Below, piece by piece: positions 5,983 to 12,725 of a stretch of DNA of 14,137 nt. How positions within the stretch are numbered: the first letter of the stretch is position 1; the number at the start of each line of letters is the position of its first letter. The translations under genes and the position numbers were made by a program. The notes beneath the pieces are model-generated. The model was not told the origin of the DNA. It did no database searches and saw only the letters and a program-made list of their open reading frames with translations. This DNA is from Chloroflexota bacterium (GTDB lineage Bacteria; Chloroflexota; UBA6077; JACQUR01): the NCBI GenBank assembly GCA_016210245.1, contig JACQUR010000162.1:1-14137 (forward strand), given 5' to 3'.

Positions 5983-7413
5983 CTACTGCGGCAGCTTGAA
6001 CGATCGGCCGAGCACCAGGCGGAGGTCGGCGGGGCTGTCGGTCTGGCCTTCCTGGAGGGCCGAAGCGGGGAGCTTGAGGGTCGAGGCGAGGGTCTGCCCT
6101 GCTCGGGCGTTGCCGCTCGGGATGATGATCGCCGAGTCAGCGTAGTCCATTCGGTCGGCGTTGGCGACGCGCACGACGTGATAGCCCTTGCCGGCAAGGT
6201 AGTCGGCCGCGGCCTGGGCCAGCCCGGCGGTTTCCGTGCCGTTGAGCACCTCGATCGTCGCGCTCGCCGCGTCCGGCTTGTCGCTGGCGGCCAGCAGCTC
6301 GCGGATGGCGGCCCGGATCGCTTGCGTCCTGGGCATGAGCAGGCTGGCGCCCTCGGCCCCGACGTAGGGGTCGGCATAGCGGCCGTCGATCACCAGAGTG
6401 CCGATCCGGTCCTTCTCGATCTCGGAGCCCAGGCGCGCCAGGGCGAGGATATCGGTGGCGCCAAGGTCGGTGGCCGCGGTCTGCTGCGCGAGCCCGATGA
6501 GCTGCGGGAGCTTGGGTAGCACATTCAACTGAAGCGCTCGCTCGCGCAGCGCCACCAGGAAGCGCTGCTGGCGGCGCATGCGCCCGAAGTCGTTCTCGCT
6601 GTGGCGCGAGCGCACGTACTGGAGGGCCGTCTTCCCGTCCATGAGCTGGGGGCCGGGGGCGATGTAGATGCGCATCAGCCCATAGTTCTCGGTCGGGTAC
6701 TCGTCGTCCTTGACTGGCTTCTCCACGTCGACCACCACCCCTCCCAGGGTGTCGACCATCTGCTCGAAGCCGCGGAAGTCGACCCGGGCGTAGAAGTCCA
6801 CCGGCGCGCCGAAGTTCTGCTCCACGGTCTTCTTGGCTAGCGCCGGCCCGCCCACGGCGTGGGCGACGTTGATCCGCTGCTCGCCATAGCCGGGGATCGA
6901 CACCCACAGGTCGCGCGGCAGTGAAACCATGACCGCTGCCTTGCTCTGGGGGTTGATGACCACCAGCAGCATCGTATCGGTGCGGCTGTACTCGACCTTC
7001 TCGTCGTCGCGCTTGTCCACTCCGAGCAGCAGGATGCCGATCGGCTTCGTGCCCTGCCACTCGGGCAACAGCGTGCCCGGCCCGAGCTGCGGCACGCTGG
7101 ATGGAAGAGACGGCAGCGAGATGGCAGGGAGCTGAGGGAACTGGGGGAGCTGAGGGAACTGAGGGAGCTGAGGCAGCTTCGAGAGGTTCACCGGGCCGGC
7201 CACCGGCACGTCGACGATGACCGGGTCAGGGCGGGCCATGAGCGTTCTCAGGTTCTCCAGGAAGACGAGGCCGAAGAACAGGCCGCCCAGCACGAACACG
7301 CCCAGCGAGAGCCCGAAGAAGAAGACCAGCAGACCCTGCCTGGGTCGGGCCGGCTTGGGGGAAGAGCCGTCGTCGGAGGGGTCGTAGGAGTCGTACGAGT
7401 CAGACTGATTCAG
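5983..7413 (-). CDS. LytR-CpsA-Psr (LCP) family glycopolymer transferase
   Basis: Predicted membrane-anchored enzyme that attaches lipid-linked glycopolymers to the cell envelope. With a CTG start at 7413 it has 476 residues: an acidic/Ser-rich cytoplasmic tail, basic KPARPRQ, a transmembrane helix (about 28-52), a Pro/Gln repeat linker (79-97), the LCP catalytic domain (about 120-290) and a LytR_C domain (about 385-476). LCP residues seen include SRTDTM (143-148), SLPRD (164-168) and VRSRHSENDFGRMRRQQ (about 267-283), the Arg/Asp cluster that binds pyrophosphate. The first conventional start is GTG at 7299, but it lies in the middle of the membrane helix. A TAG at 7428-7426 blocks further extension, and no ATG, GTG or TTG occurs between. 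It may finish the polymer begun by the nearby sugar transferases. Confidence 0.9.
   Translation of the reverse strand: MNQSDSYDSYDPSDDGSSPKPARPRQGLLVFFFGLSLGVFVLGGLFFGLVFLENLRTLMARPDPVIVDVPVAGPVNLSKLPQLPQFPQLPQFPQLPAISLPSLPSSVPQLGPGTLLPEWQGTKPIGILLLGVDKRDDEKVEYSRTDTMLLVVINPQSKAAVMVSLPRDLWVSIPGYGEQRINVAHAVGGPALAKKTVEQNFGAPVDFYARVDFRGFEQMVDTLGGVVVDVEKPVKDDEYPTENYGLMRIYIAPGPQLMDGKTALQYVRSRHSENDFGRMRRQQRFLVALRERALQLNVLPKLPQLIGLAQQTAATDLGATDILALARLGSEIEKDRIGTLVIDGRYADPYVGAEGASLLMPRTQAIRAAIRELLAASDKPDAASATIEVLNGTETAGLAQAAADYLAGKGYHVVRVANADRMDYADSAIIIPSGNARAGQTLASTLKLPASALQEGQTDSPADLRLVLGRSFKLPQ
7127..7179. repeat. 9-nt tandem repeat inside the LCP gene
   Basis: Five alternating 9-nt units, GGGAGCTGA and GGGAACTGG/A, run from 7127 to 7171 with a decayed copy after. 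Because 9 is a multiple of 3, the repeat stays in frame and encodes alternating PQL and PQF tripeptides on the minus strand (KLPQLPQFPQLPQFPQLP). This gives a Pro-rich spacer between the membrane helix and the LCP domain. Confidence 0.85.
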
Positions 7414-7447
7414 GGTTGTCGCTCGCTACCGTTTCTCTATGGCAGTG

Positions 7448-7506
7448 CTGGCTGGGGCGTGCGCCGCGCGTGTAGCGGCATGGCATGCAGCGCACGCCCC
7501 AGCCAG
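7448..7506. terminator. Perfect 17-bp inverted repeat downstream of aroB
   Basis: CTGGCTGGGGCGTGCGC (7448-7464) and GCGCACGCCCCAGCCAG (7490-7506) are exact reverse complements, separated by a 25-nt loop. It lies after the aroB stop (7532) and before the LCP gene start, so on the minus strand it is placed to end the aro operon transcript. No T-tract follows on either strand, so Rho-independent termination is uncertain. It could also be a transcript-stabilising hairpin or an operator. Confidence 0.55.
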
Positions 7507-7531
7507 ACCGCTGCAGGCTACTCGCCGGGCA

Positions 7532-8656
7532 TTATACGGGCACGGGCGGTGATTCGGTAGAGGTGGTGAGGTAGTGCAGGACGGCGTCCACCAGGGAGGT
7601 TGGAACGTCGCGGCGCAGGGCGACCTGGCCGGGGCCGGGGGCCAGGACCCAGGTAAGCCGGTGGCTCCGAGCCTTCTTGTCCTGCAACATGGGCATCCAG
7701 AGCGCCTCGGGGCGGAGGCCGGGGCAGGAGCAGGGCAGGCCGAGGGCCGCGATGAGCGCGTCCTGGCGGGCGCGGTCGGCGGGCGAGAGCAAGCCCATCC
7801 GCTCGGCCAGCAGGCTGGCGCCCACCATGCCGATGGCCACCGCCTCGCCGTGGAGAAAGACGTCGTAGCCGGTTACCGCTTCGATGGCGTGGCCGATGGT
7901 GTGGCCATAGTTCAGGACCATGCGGCGCTCGGCCTCGCGCTCGTCCTCGGCCACCACCTGGCCCTTCAGTTCGATGGAGCGGGCAATGGCCCGGGCGGTG
8001 AGAGCGGGCTCCATGTCCAGCAGGGCGGCCGGTTGGGCCTCCAGTTCGGCGAACAGGGCGGCGTCCAGGATCATGGCCATCTTGACCACCTCGGCCCACC
8101 CGGCCGCCAGCTCGCGGCGGGGCAGGGTGGCCAGGGCGCCGACGTCGGCCAGCACCAGGCGCGGCTGGTGGAACGCGCCAATGAGGTTCTTGCCGCGGGG
8201 GTGATCGATGCCCGTCTTGCCGCCGATGCTGGCGTCCACCTGGGCCAGCAGGGTGGTAGGGACCTGGACCAGGGGGACGCCGCGCAGGATGGTGGCCGCG
8301 GCGAACCCGGCCAGGTCGCCGCACACCCCGCCGCCGAAGGCCAGGACGCAGTCGCCGCGCTCCACCCCAACCTTCAGCAGCCAGTCGTACACCTCGGAGA
8401 GCGTGGCCAGGTTCTTGGCCGTCTCGCCGGAGGGGATGAAGGTGAATGCGACGGCGTAGCCCGCCACCTGCAGGCCCTCGAGCAGGCGGGCGCCGTGGCA
8501 GCGCCAGGCCAGTTCGTCGGCGACGACGCGCACCCGGCCGCGCAGCCCGGCCCGGGCCAGCTCCGCGCCAGCTTGCTCCAGCACGTTGGAGCCGACCACG
8601 GCTGGATAGGCGTGGGACCCGGCGCGGATTTCTAACCTGCGCTCAACTGCGGCCAC
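7532..8656 (-). CDS. aroB: 3-dehydroquinate synthase
   Basis: Second step of the shikimate pathway: NAD- and metal-dependent cyclisation of DAHP to 3-dehydroquinate. The protein is 374 residues, a normal length. The NAD-binding core reads AFGGGVCGDLAGFAA (106-120), followed by VPTTLLAQVDASIGGKTGID (132-151). The three expected metal ligands are E189 (GWAEVVK), H252 (NYGHTIGHAIE) and H269 (LHGEAVAIG). The GTG start at 8656 lies inside the end of aroK (14-nt overlap), so it is translationally coupled as the last gene of the aro operon. A long inverted repeat follows its stop. Confidence 0.97.
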   Translation of the reverse strand: MAAVERRLEIRAGSHAYPAVVGSNVLEQAGAELARAGLRGRVRVVADELAWRCHGARLLEGLQVAGYAVAFTFIPSGETAKNLATLSEVYDWLLKVGVERGDCVLAFGGGVCGDLAGFAAATILRGVPLVQVPTTLLAQVDASIGGKTGIDHPRGKNLIGAFHQPRLVLADVGALATLPRRELAAGWAEVVKMAMILDAALFAELEAQPAALLDMEPALTARAIARSIELKGQVVAEDEREAERRMVLNYGHTIGHAIEAVTGYDVFLHGEAVAIGMVGASLLAERMGLLSPADRARQDALIAALGLPCSCPGLRPEALWMPMLQDKKARSHRLTWVLAPGPGQVALRRDVPTSLVDAVLHYLTTSTESPPVPV

Positions 8657-9239
8657 GTTTGAGAAACTCCTGGCATACGAAGGCTGCTATTGTTTCGGGG
8701 CTTTGCCCATCGGTGCGGATCACGCAGTGCGCCTGGCGGTAGATGGGCTCGCGCTGGTGCTTGAGCGCCTGTACGCGGCTGAGGGGGTCGGGGCCAGCCA
8801 GCAGCGGGCGCAAGGTGCCGTCGGGCGAGGTGCGGAGGCGCGCCGCCACGGTCTCCGCCTCCGCCTCCAGGTACACCACCAGATTGCCCTCCCACAGAAC
8901 GCGGCGGTTGGCTGCGTCCAGCGGCGCCCCGCCGCCGGTCGCGATCACGCTCGGCGCGCCGGCCACCGCCACGCCAACCACCTCGCGTTCCAGCGCGCGG
9001 AAGGCTGCCTCACCTCGTTCCGCGAACAGCTCCGGCACGCTGGTGCCGGCTCGCCGCTCCACCTCCTGATCGGTGTCCACCAGGGGCAGGCTGAGCCGCG
9101 CGGCAGCCAGCGCGCCAACGGTGCTCTTGCCGCTGTAGGACAGGCCGATCAGCACCAGGTGGCGAGGCGGGCTCTTCCCCATCTCCCCCCTGCCCCCCTC
9201 TCCCACCAGGGGAGCGGGGGGTATGCTCTCAATGCTCAT
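8643..9239 (-). CDS. aroK: Shikimate kinase
   Basis: Phosphorylates shikimate at the 3-hydroxyl using ATP. From ATG 9239 it has 198 residues. The Walker A loop is GLSYSGKST (32-40). Substrate-binding residues are D57 in VDTDQEVERRAG, R81, the GGG at 102-104 and the lid/adenine side RPLL (144-147), with REPIY at 163-167. The chosen ATG overlaps the aroC stop as ATGA, as at the operon's other junctions. The first 25 or so residues precede the normal kinase start (RHLVLIG) and are encoded by low-complexity G-rich DNA. ATG at residue 20 (MGKSPPRHL) is a possible alternative start giving a more typical length. Confidence 0.95.
   Translation of the reverse strand: MSIESIPPAPLVGEGGRGEMGKSPPRHLVLIGLSYSGKSTVGALAAARLSLPLVDTDQEVERRAGTSVPELFAERGEAAFRALEREVVGVAVAGAPSVIATGGGAPLDAANRRVLWEGNLVVYLEAEAETVAARLRTSPDGTLRPLLAGPDPLSRVQALKHQREPIYRQAHCVIRTDGQSPETIAAFVCQEFLKRGRS
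9184..9228. repeat. G/C-rich self-complementary repeat in the aroK N-terminus
   Basis: On the coding strand, CCCCCCGCTCCCCTGGTGGG is followed by AGAGGGGGG, forming an imperfect hairpin with a short loop. It encodes IPPAPLVGEGGRGEMG, which is outside the shikimate kinase fold. From memory, similar APLVGEGGRGE-type strings appear as translated dispersed repeats in other genomes. That recall is not a database result. Confidence 0.5.
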
Positions 9240-10429
9240 GGCTGGTACGTGGCCAGGTAGGTGCGGTAGTTGCGCTCGATCTCGGCCACGCTGTCGCCGC
9301 CGAACTTCTGGCGGAAGGCGTCGGCCAGGGTGAGGGCCACCATGGCCTCGCCCACCACCCCGGCCGCGGGGATGACGCACACGTCGCTGCGCTCCACGTG
9401 GGCGGGGCTGGGCTGCCTGGTAGCCAGGTCGGTCGAGGGCAGCGGGTGGATCAGGGTGGAGATGGGCTTGCAGAAGCCGCGGACCACCACCGGCTGGCCG
9501 GTGGTCAGGCCGCCCTCCAGGCCGCCCGCATGGTTGGTCGGGCGCCGCCAGCCGAGGGCCGCGTCCCACTCGATCGGGTCGTGGACCTCCGAGCCGTAGC
9601 GGCTGGCCCCCCACAGGGCCTCGCCCAGCTCCACCGCCTTGACCGAGTGGATGCTGCCCACCGCCTGCATGAGCCGGCCATCCAGCTTCTCATCCCACTG
9701 CGTGTGGCTGCCCAGCCCGATCGGCACGCGGTAGGCGACCACCTCGAAGACGCCGCCCAGGGTATTGCCGTTGGCGCGAGTCTGGCGGATGTCCTCGATC
9801 ATCCGCGCCGCGGCCTGGGCGTCCGCGCAGCGAACCTCGGACGCCTCCACTGCCTCCCAGTGGGCCCGAATCTCAGCCTGCTCGGAGCCAGAAGGGTCGA
9901 GGCGGAGGATCTCGGGCGAGGCCGCCTCCGTCTGGCCGATGCGCACGGTGTGGCTGCGCACCTCGATCCCGAAGTGGGCCAGCAGCCGCCGGGCCACCGC
10001 GCCCGCGGCCACTCGAGCCGCGGTTTCCCGGGCGCTGGCCCGCTCCAGCACGTTGCGCACGTCGTCGTGGGCGTACTTGATCGCCCCGGCCAGGTCGGCG
10101 TGGCCGGGCCGCAGGCGGGTGACCTTCTCGACCGGCTCGGTCGGCGGCTCGGCCGCCATCTTCTGGCCCCAGTTGGGCCAGTCGCGGTTCTCGATCACCA
10201 TCGCCAGCGGGCTGCCCAGGGTAGCGCCGTGGCGCACCCCGCCCACGAAGCGCACGCAGTCGCGCTCGATCTGCATGCGCCCGCCCCGGCCGAAGCCGCG
10301 CTGGCGGCGGGCCAGGTCGTGGTTCACGTCGTCCTGGCTCAGCGGCAGCCCGGCCGGCAGGTTCTGCAGCACGATGGTGAGCTGCGGGCCGTGGGACTCG
10401 CCGGCGCTCAGGAAGGAGAGGTACTTCAT
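9236..10429 (-). CDS. aroC: Chorismate synthase
   Basis: Last step to chorismate: FMN-dependent 1,4-elimination of phosphate from EPSP. The protein has 397 residues, in the usual range. Family signatures are the N-terminal GESHGPQL (10-17), the RRQRGFGRGGRM segment (41-52), LGSPLAMVIEN (71-81), RPGHADLAGAIKY (107-119) and RNVLERASARETAARVA (125-141). The ATG at 10429 overlaps the aroE stop as ATGA, and its own stop overlaps the aroK ATG the same way, so this gene is tightly coupled on both sides. No reductase partner is visible, so whether it is mono- or bifunctional for flavin reduction cannot be said. Confidence 0.97.
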   Translation of the reverse strand: MKYLSFLSAGESHGPQLTIVLQNLPAGLPLSQDDVNHDLARRQRGFGRGGRMQIERDCVRFVGGVRHGATLGSPLAMVIENRDWPNWGQKMAAEPPTEPVEKVTRLRPGHADLAGAIKYAHDDVRNVLERASARETAARVAAGAVARRLLAHFGIEVRSHTVRIGQTEAASPEILRLDPSGSEQAEIRAHWEAVEASEVRCADAQAAARMIEDIRQTRANGNTLGGVFEVVAYRVPIGLGSHTQWDEKLDGRLMQAVGSIHSVKAVELGEALWGASRYGSEVHDPIEWDAALGWRRPTNHAGGLEGGLTTGQPVVVRGFCKPISTLIHPLPSTDLATRQPSPAHVERSDVCVIPAAGVVGEAMVALTLADAFRQKFGGDSVAEIERNYRTYLATYQP

Positions 10430-11409
10430 GTGTACGCTCGTGCTTGCAACTGCTCCAGCGCCTGGTTGGCCGCCCGGTACATGGCCGGGAGGGGGGCCGG
10501 ACGCTCCGTCCAGAGGGTGAAGGCCGCGGCCGCCTGGTGAACCAGCATGCCCAGACCGTTGATCGCCCGCGCTCCGGCGGCGCGGGCGTGGCGCAGGAGG
10601 AGCGTCTCCGGGGGATTATAGATGATGTCGCACACCACGCTCCCGCGCGGGATCAGCTCTGGTGGGACGAGCGATTCGTCGCCGTGCATGCCCACCGTGG
10701 TCGCCTGGACGACGAGCTGAGCCCGGGCCAGGCGCGCCGCCAGGGTTGCGGGGTCCAGTCCGCCGCCCTCGACCCGGCACGTGGGCGCGGCCGCCGGGCG
10801 CACCTGCTCGGCCAGCCCAGCCGCCTTCGCCGCGTCGCGATTCAGGATCGAGAGCGAGGCCACCCCGGCGTCGGCCAGGGCGAAGGCGATGGCGCGCGCC
10901 GCGCCCCCGGCGCCCAGGAGCACCACCCGGCTGCCCTCGAGGTTGGAGGTTGGAGGTTGGAGGCTGGATCCAACCTCCAACCTCCAACCTCCAACTGTGT
11001 AGGGGCAGGCCCCTGTGCCTGCCCCTGTGCCTGCTCCTGTGCCTGCCCCTGTGCCTGCCCCTGTGCCTGCCCCTGCGCCTGCCCCGAGCGCGGCCAGGAA
11101 GCCGCTGGCGTCGGTGTTGAAACCCACCAGGCGGCCGTCGCGGTGGACGATGGTGTTGACCGCCCCGATGCGGGCCGCCTCCGGGGCCAGCTCGTCCAGG
11201 AAGGGGATGACCGCCTGCTTGTGGGGCACGGTCACGTTGCAGCCGCCCACCTCCGCCCCGCGAAAGCTGGCCAGCGTCTGCGCCACCCGGTCCGGCGGGA
11301 CGTCGAGGGCAACGTAGGTTCCCGCCAGCCCGAACGCCCGCAGGGCCGCGTTGTGGATCTGGGGCGAGATCGAGTGGGCGACCGGGTGGCCGATCAGGTA
11401 GAGCCTCAT
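10426..11409 (-). CDS. aroE: Shikimate dehydrogenase with a repeat-encoded insertion
   Basis: NADPH-dependent reduction of 3-dehydroshikimate to shikimate. The protein has 327 residues against a usual 270-290. Substrate-site features are HSISP (12-16), NVTVPHKQ (58-65, catalytic Lys64) and NTIVHRDGRLVGFNTDASGF (85-104, Asp100). The NADP loop is LLGAGGAARAI (164-174). C-terminal family motifs include VVQATTVGM and the final VHQAAAAFTLWT. Residues about 110-159 are extra: a Gly/Ala/Thr run of GAGT tetrapeptides, then GACPYTVGGWRLEVGSSLQP and onward. They are encoded by a 12-nt tandem repeat plus a 27-bp inverted repeat and sit exactly at the linker between the substrate and NADP domains. All catalytic motifs remain in one frame, so the enzyme may still work. 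The start and stop overlap the neighbours by 4 nt. Confidence 0.95.
   Translation of the reverse strand: MRLYLIGHPVAHSISPQIHNAALRAFGLAGTYVALDVPPDRVAQTLASFRGAEVGGCNVTVPHKQAVIPFLDELAPEAARIGAVNTIVHRDGRLVGFNTDASGFLAALGAGAGAGTGAGTGAGTGAGTGAGTGACPYTVGGWRLEVGSSLQPPTSNLEGSRVVLLGAGGAARAIAFALADAGVASLSILNRDAAKAAGLAEQVRPAAAPTCRVEGGGLDPATLAARLARAQLVVQATTVGMHGDESLVPPELIPRGSVVCDIIYNPPETLLLRHARAAGARAINGLGMLVHQAAAAFTLWTERPAPLPAMYRAANQALEQLQARAYT
10942..10995. repeat. 27-bp inverted period-7 repeat (TTGGAGG family) inside aroE
   Basis: The left arm (10942-10968) of GTTGGAG-type heptamers is the reverse complement of the right arm (10969-10995) of CCAACCT-type heptamers. A single mismatch occurs (10964 against 10973) and the centre is GGATCC. 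With almost no loop it is a near-perfect palindrome. It lies inside the aroE frame and encodes GWRLEVGSSLQPPTSNLEG. Confidence 0.93.
11010..11085. repeat. 12-nt tandem repeat (CCCCTGTGCCTG) inside aroE
   Basis: Six consecutive 12-nt units run from 11010 to 11081 (units 3 and 6 each carry one substitution), followed by a partial CCCC. On the coding strand they give repeated Gly-Ala-Gly-Thr. The unit length keeps the aroE frame, so copy number can change without inactivating the gene. Confidence 0.95.
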
Positions 11410-12725
11410 GCATGCACCTGTGCGCCAAGGATCGCGGCGTCGGCCCAGAAGCCGGGGTAGGAGATGCTGACGCAGTCGGCCCGCTGGATGGTGACGCCCG
11501 AGCCCGCCAGTCCGGCCACGGCCAGGGCCATAGCGACGCGGTGGTCGCCGGCGCTGTCCACCTCGGCCGGCTGGAGGCGGGTCGGGCCCTCGATAGTCCA
11601 GCCGTCGGGGTGCTCGTGGATGCGCGCCCCGAGACGGGTGAGCTGGGCGGCCATAGCCGCGATGCGGTCCGACTCCTTGTAGCGCAATTCAGCCGCGTCG
11701 CGGACGCGGGTGGTGCCGCGGGCGAAGCAGGCGAGCACTGCCAGGAGCGGCAGCTCGTCCACCAGGCTGGGAATGGTCGCGCCGCCGATGTCCACCGCTC
11801 GCAGCGCGCTGCTCTCGGCCACCAGGTCGCCCACCGGCTCGCCTCCGTCGAGTCGCGGCTGCTCGACCCGCACCCGCGCCCCCATCTGCTCCAGCACTGC
11901 CAGCAGGCCGGTGCGCCCGGGGTTGAGGCCGACGCCCCGCACGACGACCGAGGCGTCCGGGTGCAGGCAGGCAGCGGCCAGCCAGAAAGCGGCGGAGGAG
12001 AAGTCGCCCGGGACGGTGAGCGAGAGCGGCTGGAGTCGCTCCGTCGGCTCGAGCCGCACCACGCCGGGGGCGAGCGCGACCCGGGCGCCCATGGCCGCCA
12101 GCATGCGCTCGGTGTGGTCGCGGGAGGGGGCCGGCTCGATGACCTCCGTGGGTCCGTCCGCCCCGAGTCCGGCCAGGAGCACGGCCGACTTGACCTGGGC
12201 GCTGGCGACCGGGGTGCGGTAGGTCAGGCCCTGGAGCTGCCCGCCGCGAATGGCCAGAGGCGCCAGGCGGTCGCGGTCGCGCCCCCAGATCGAGGCGCCC
12301 ATCTGGCGGAGGGGCTCCACGACCCGGGCCATGGGGCGCGAGCGCAGCGAGCCGTCGCCGCTCAGGATGGAGAGGAAGGGCCGGCTGGCGAGCAGGCCAG
12401 CCAGCAGGCGCACGGTGGTGCCGGAGTTGCCGCAATCGAGCACCTCGGCGGGCTCGCGCAGCCCGTCCAGGCCCTGCCCCTGGACACGCACCCGGCCGCC
12501 TCCAGCCACCTCGATGGCGACGCCCAGCCGCTGTAGACAGGACAGGGTGGAGCGGCAGTCGTCGCCGGGAGCGTAGTTGGCGACCTCGGCCGAGCCGTGG
12601 GCGATGGCGTTCAGCAGAGCCGCCCGGTGCGAGATGGACTTGTCGCCCGGCACCCGCACCTCGCCCCGCAGCGCGCGGGGCGAGGCCAGGGCGATGGTCG
12701 TGGCGGGCTGGCTCGGCGCGGTCAC
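11406..12725 (-). CDS. aroA: 3-phosphoshikimate 1-carboxyvinyltransferase (EPSP synthase)
   Basis: Transfers the enolpyruvyl group of PEP to shikimate-3-phosphate. From the GTG at 12725 the protein has 439 residues, typical for the family. Visible signatures are VPGDKSISHRA (25-35; Lys29 and Arg34 bind substrate), DCGNSGTTVRLLAGLLA (97-113), GDGSLRSRPM (123-132), and toward the C-terminus VDELPLLAVLACFA, ELRYKESDRI and DHRVAMALAVAGL. The NSGTT form of the PEP loop is like that of Bacillus-type enzymes. The frame continues open upstream to 13121 inside aroF, but GTG 12725 overlaps the aroF stop as GTGA, matching the operon's other junctions, and gives the right N-terminus. Confidence 0.97.
   Translation of the reverse strand: MTAPSQPATTIALASPRALRGEVRVPGDKSISHRAALLNAIAHGSAEVANYAPGDDCRSTLSCLQRLGVAIEVAGGGRVRVQGQGLDGLREPAEVLDCGNSGTTVRLLAGLLASRPFLSILSGDGSLRSRPMARVVEPLRQMGASIWGRDRDRLAPLAIRGGQLQGLTYRTPVASAQVKSAVLLAGLGADGPTEVIEPAPSRDHTERMLAAMGARVALAPGVVRLEPTERLQPLSLTVPGDFSSAAFWLAAACLHPDASVVVRGVGLNPGRTGLLAVLEQMGARVRVEQPRLDGGEPVGDLVAESSALRAVDIGGATIPSLVDELPLLAVLACFARGTTRVRDAAELRYKESDRIAAMAAQLTRLGARIHEHPDGWTIEGPTRLQPAEVDSAGDHRVAMALAVAGLAGSGVTIQRADCVSISYPGFWADAAILGAQVHA

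Noticed and set aside
10942..11085. CRISPR array or insertion-sequence ends in aroE
   Set aside because: No unique spacers between repeats, no transposase and no target duplication; these are a simple tandem and an inverted repeat.
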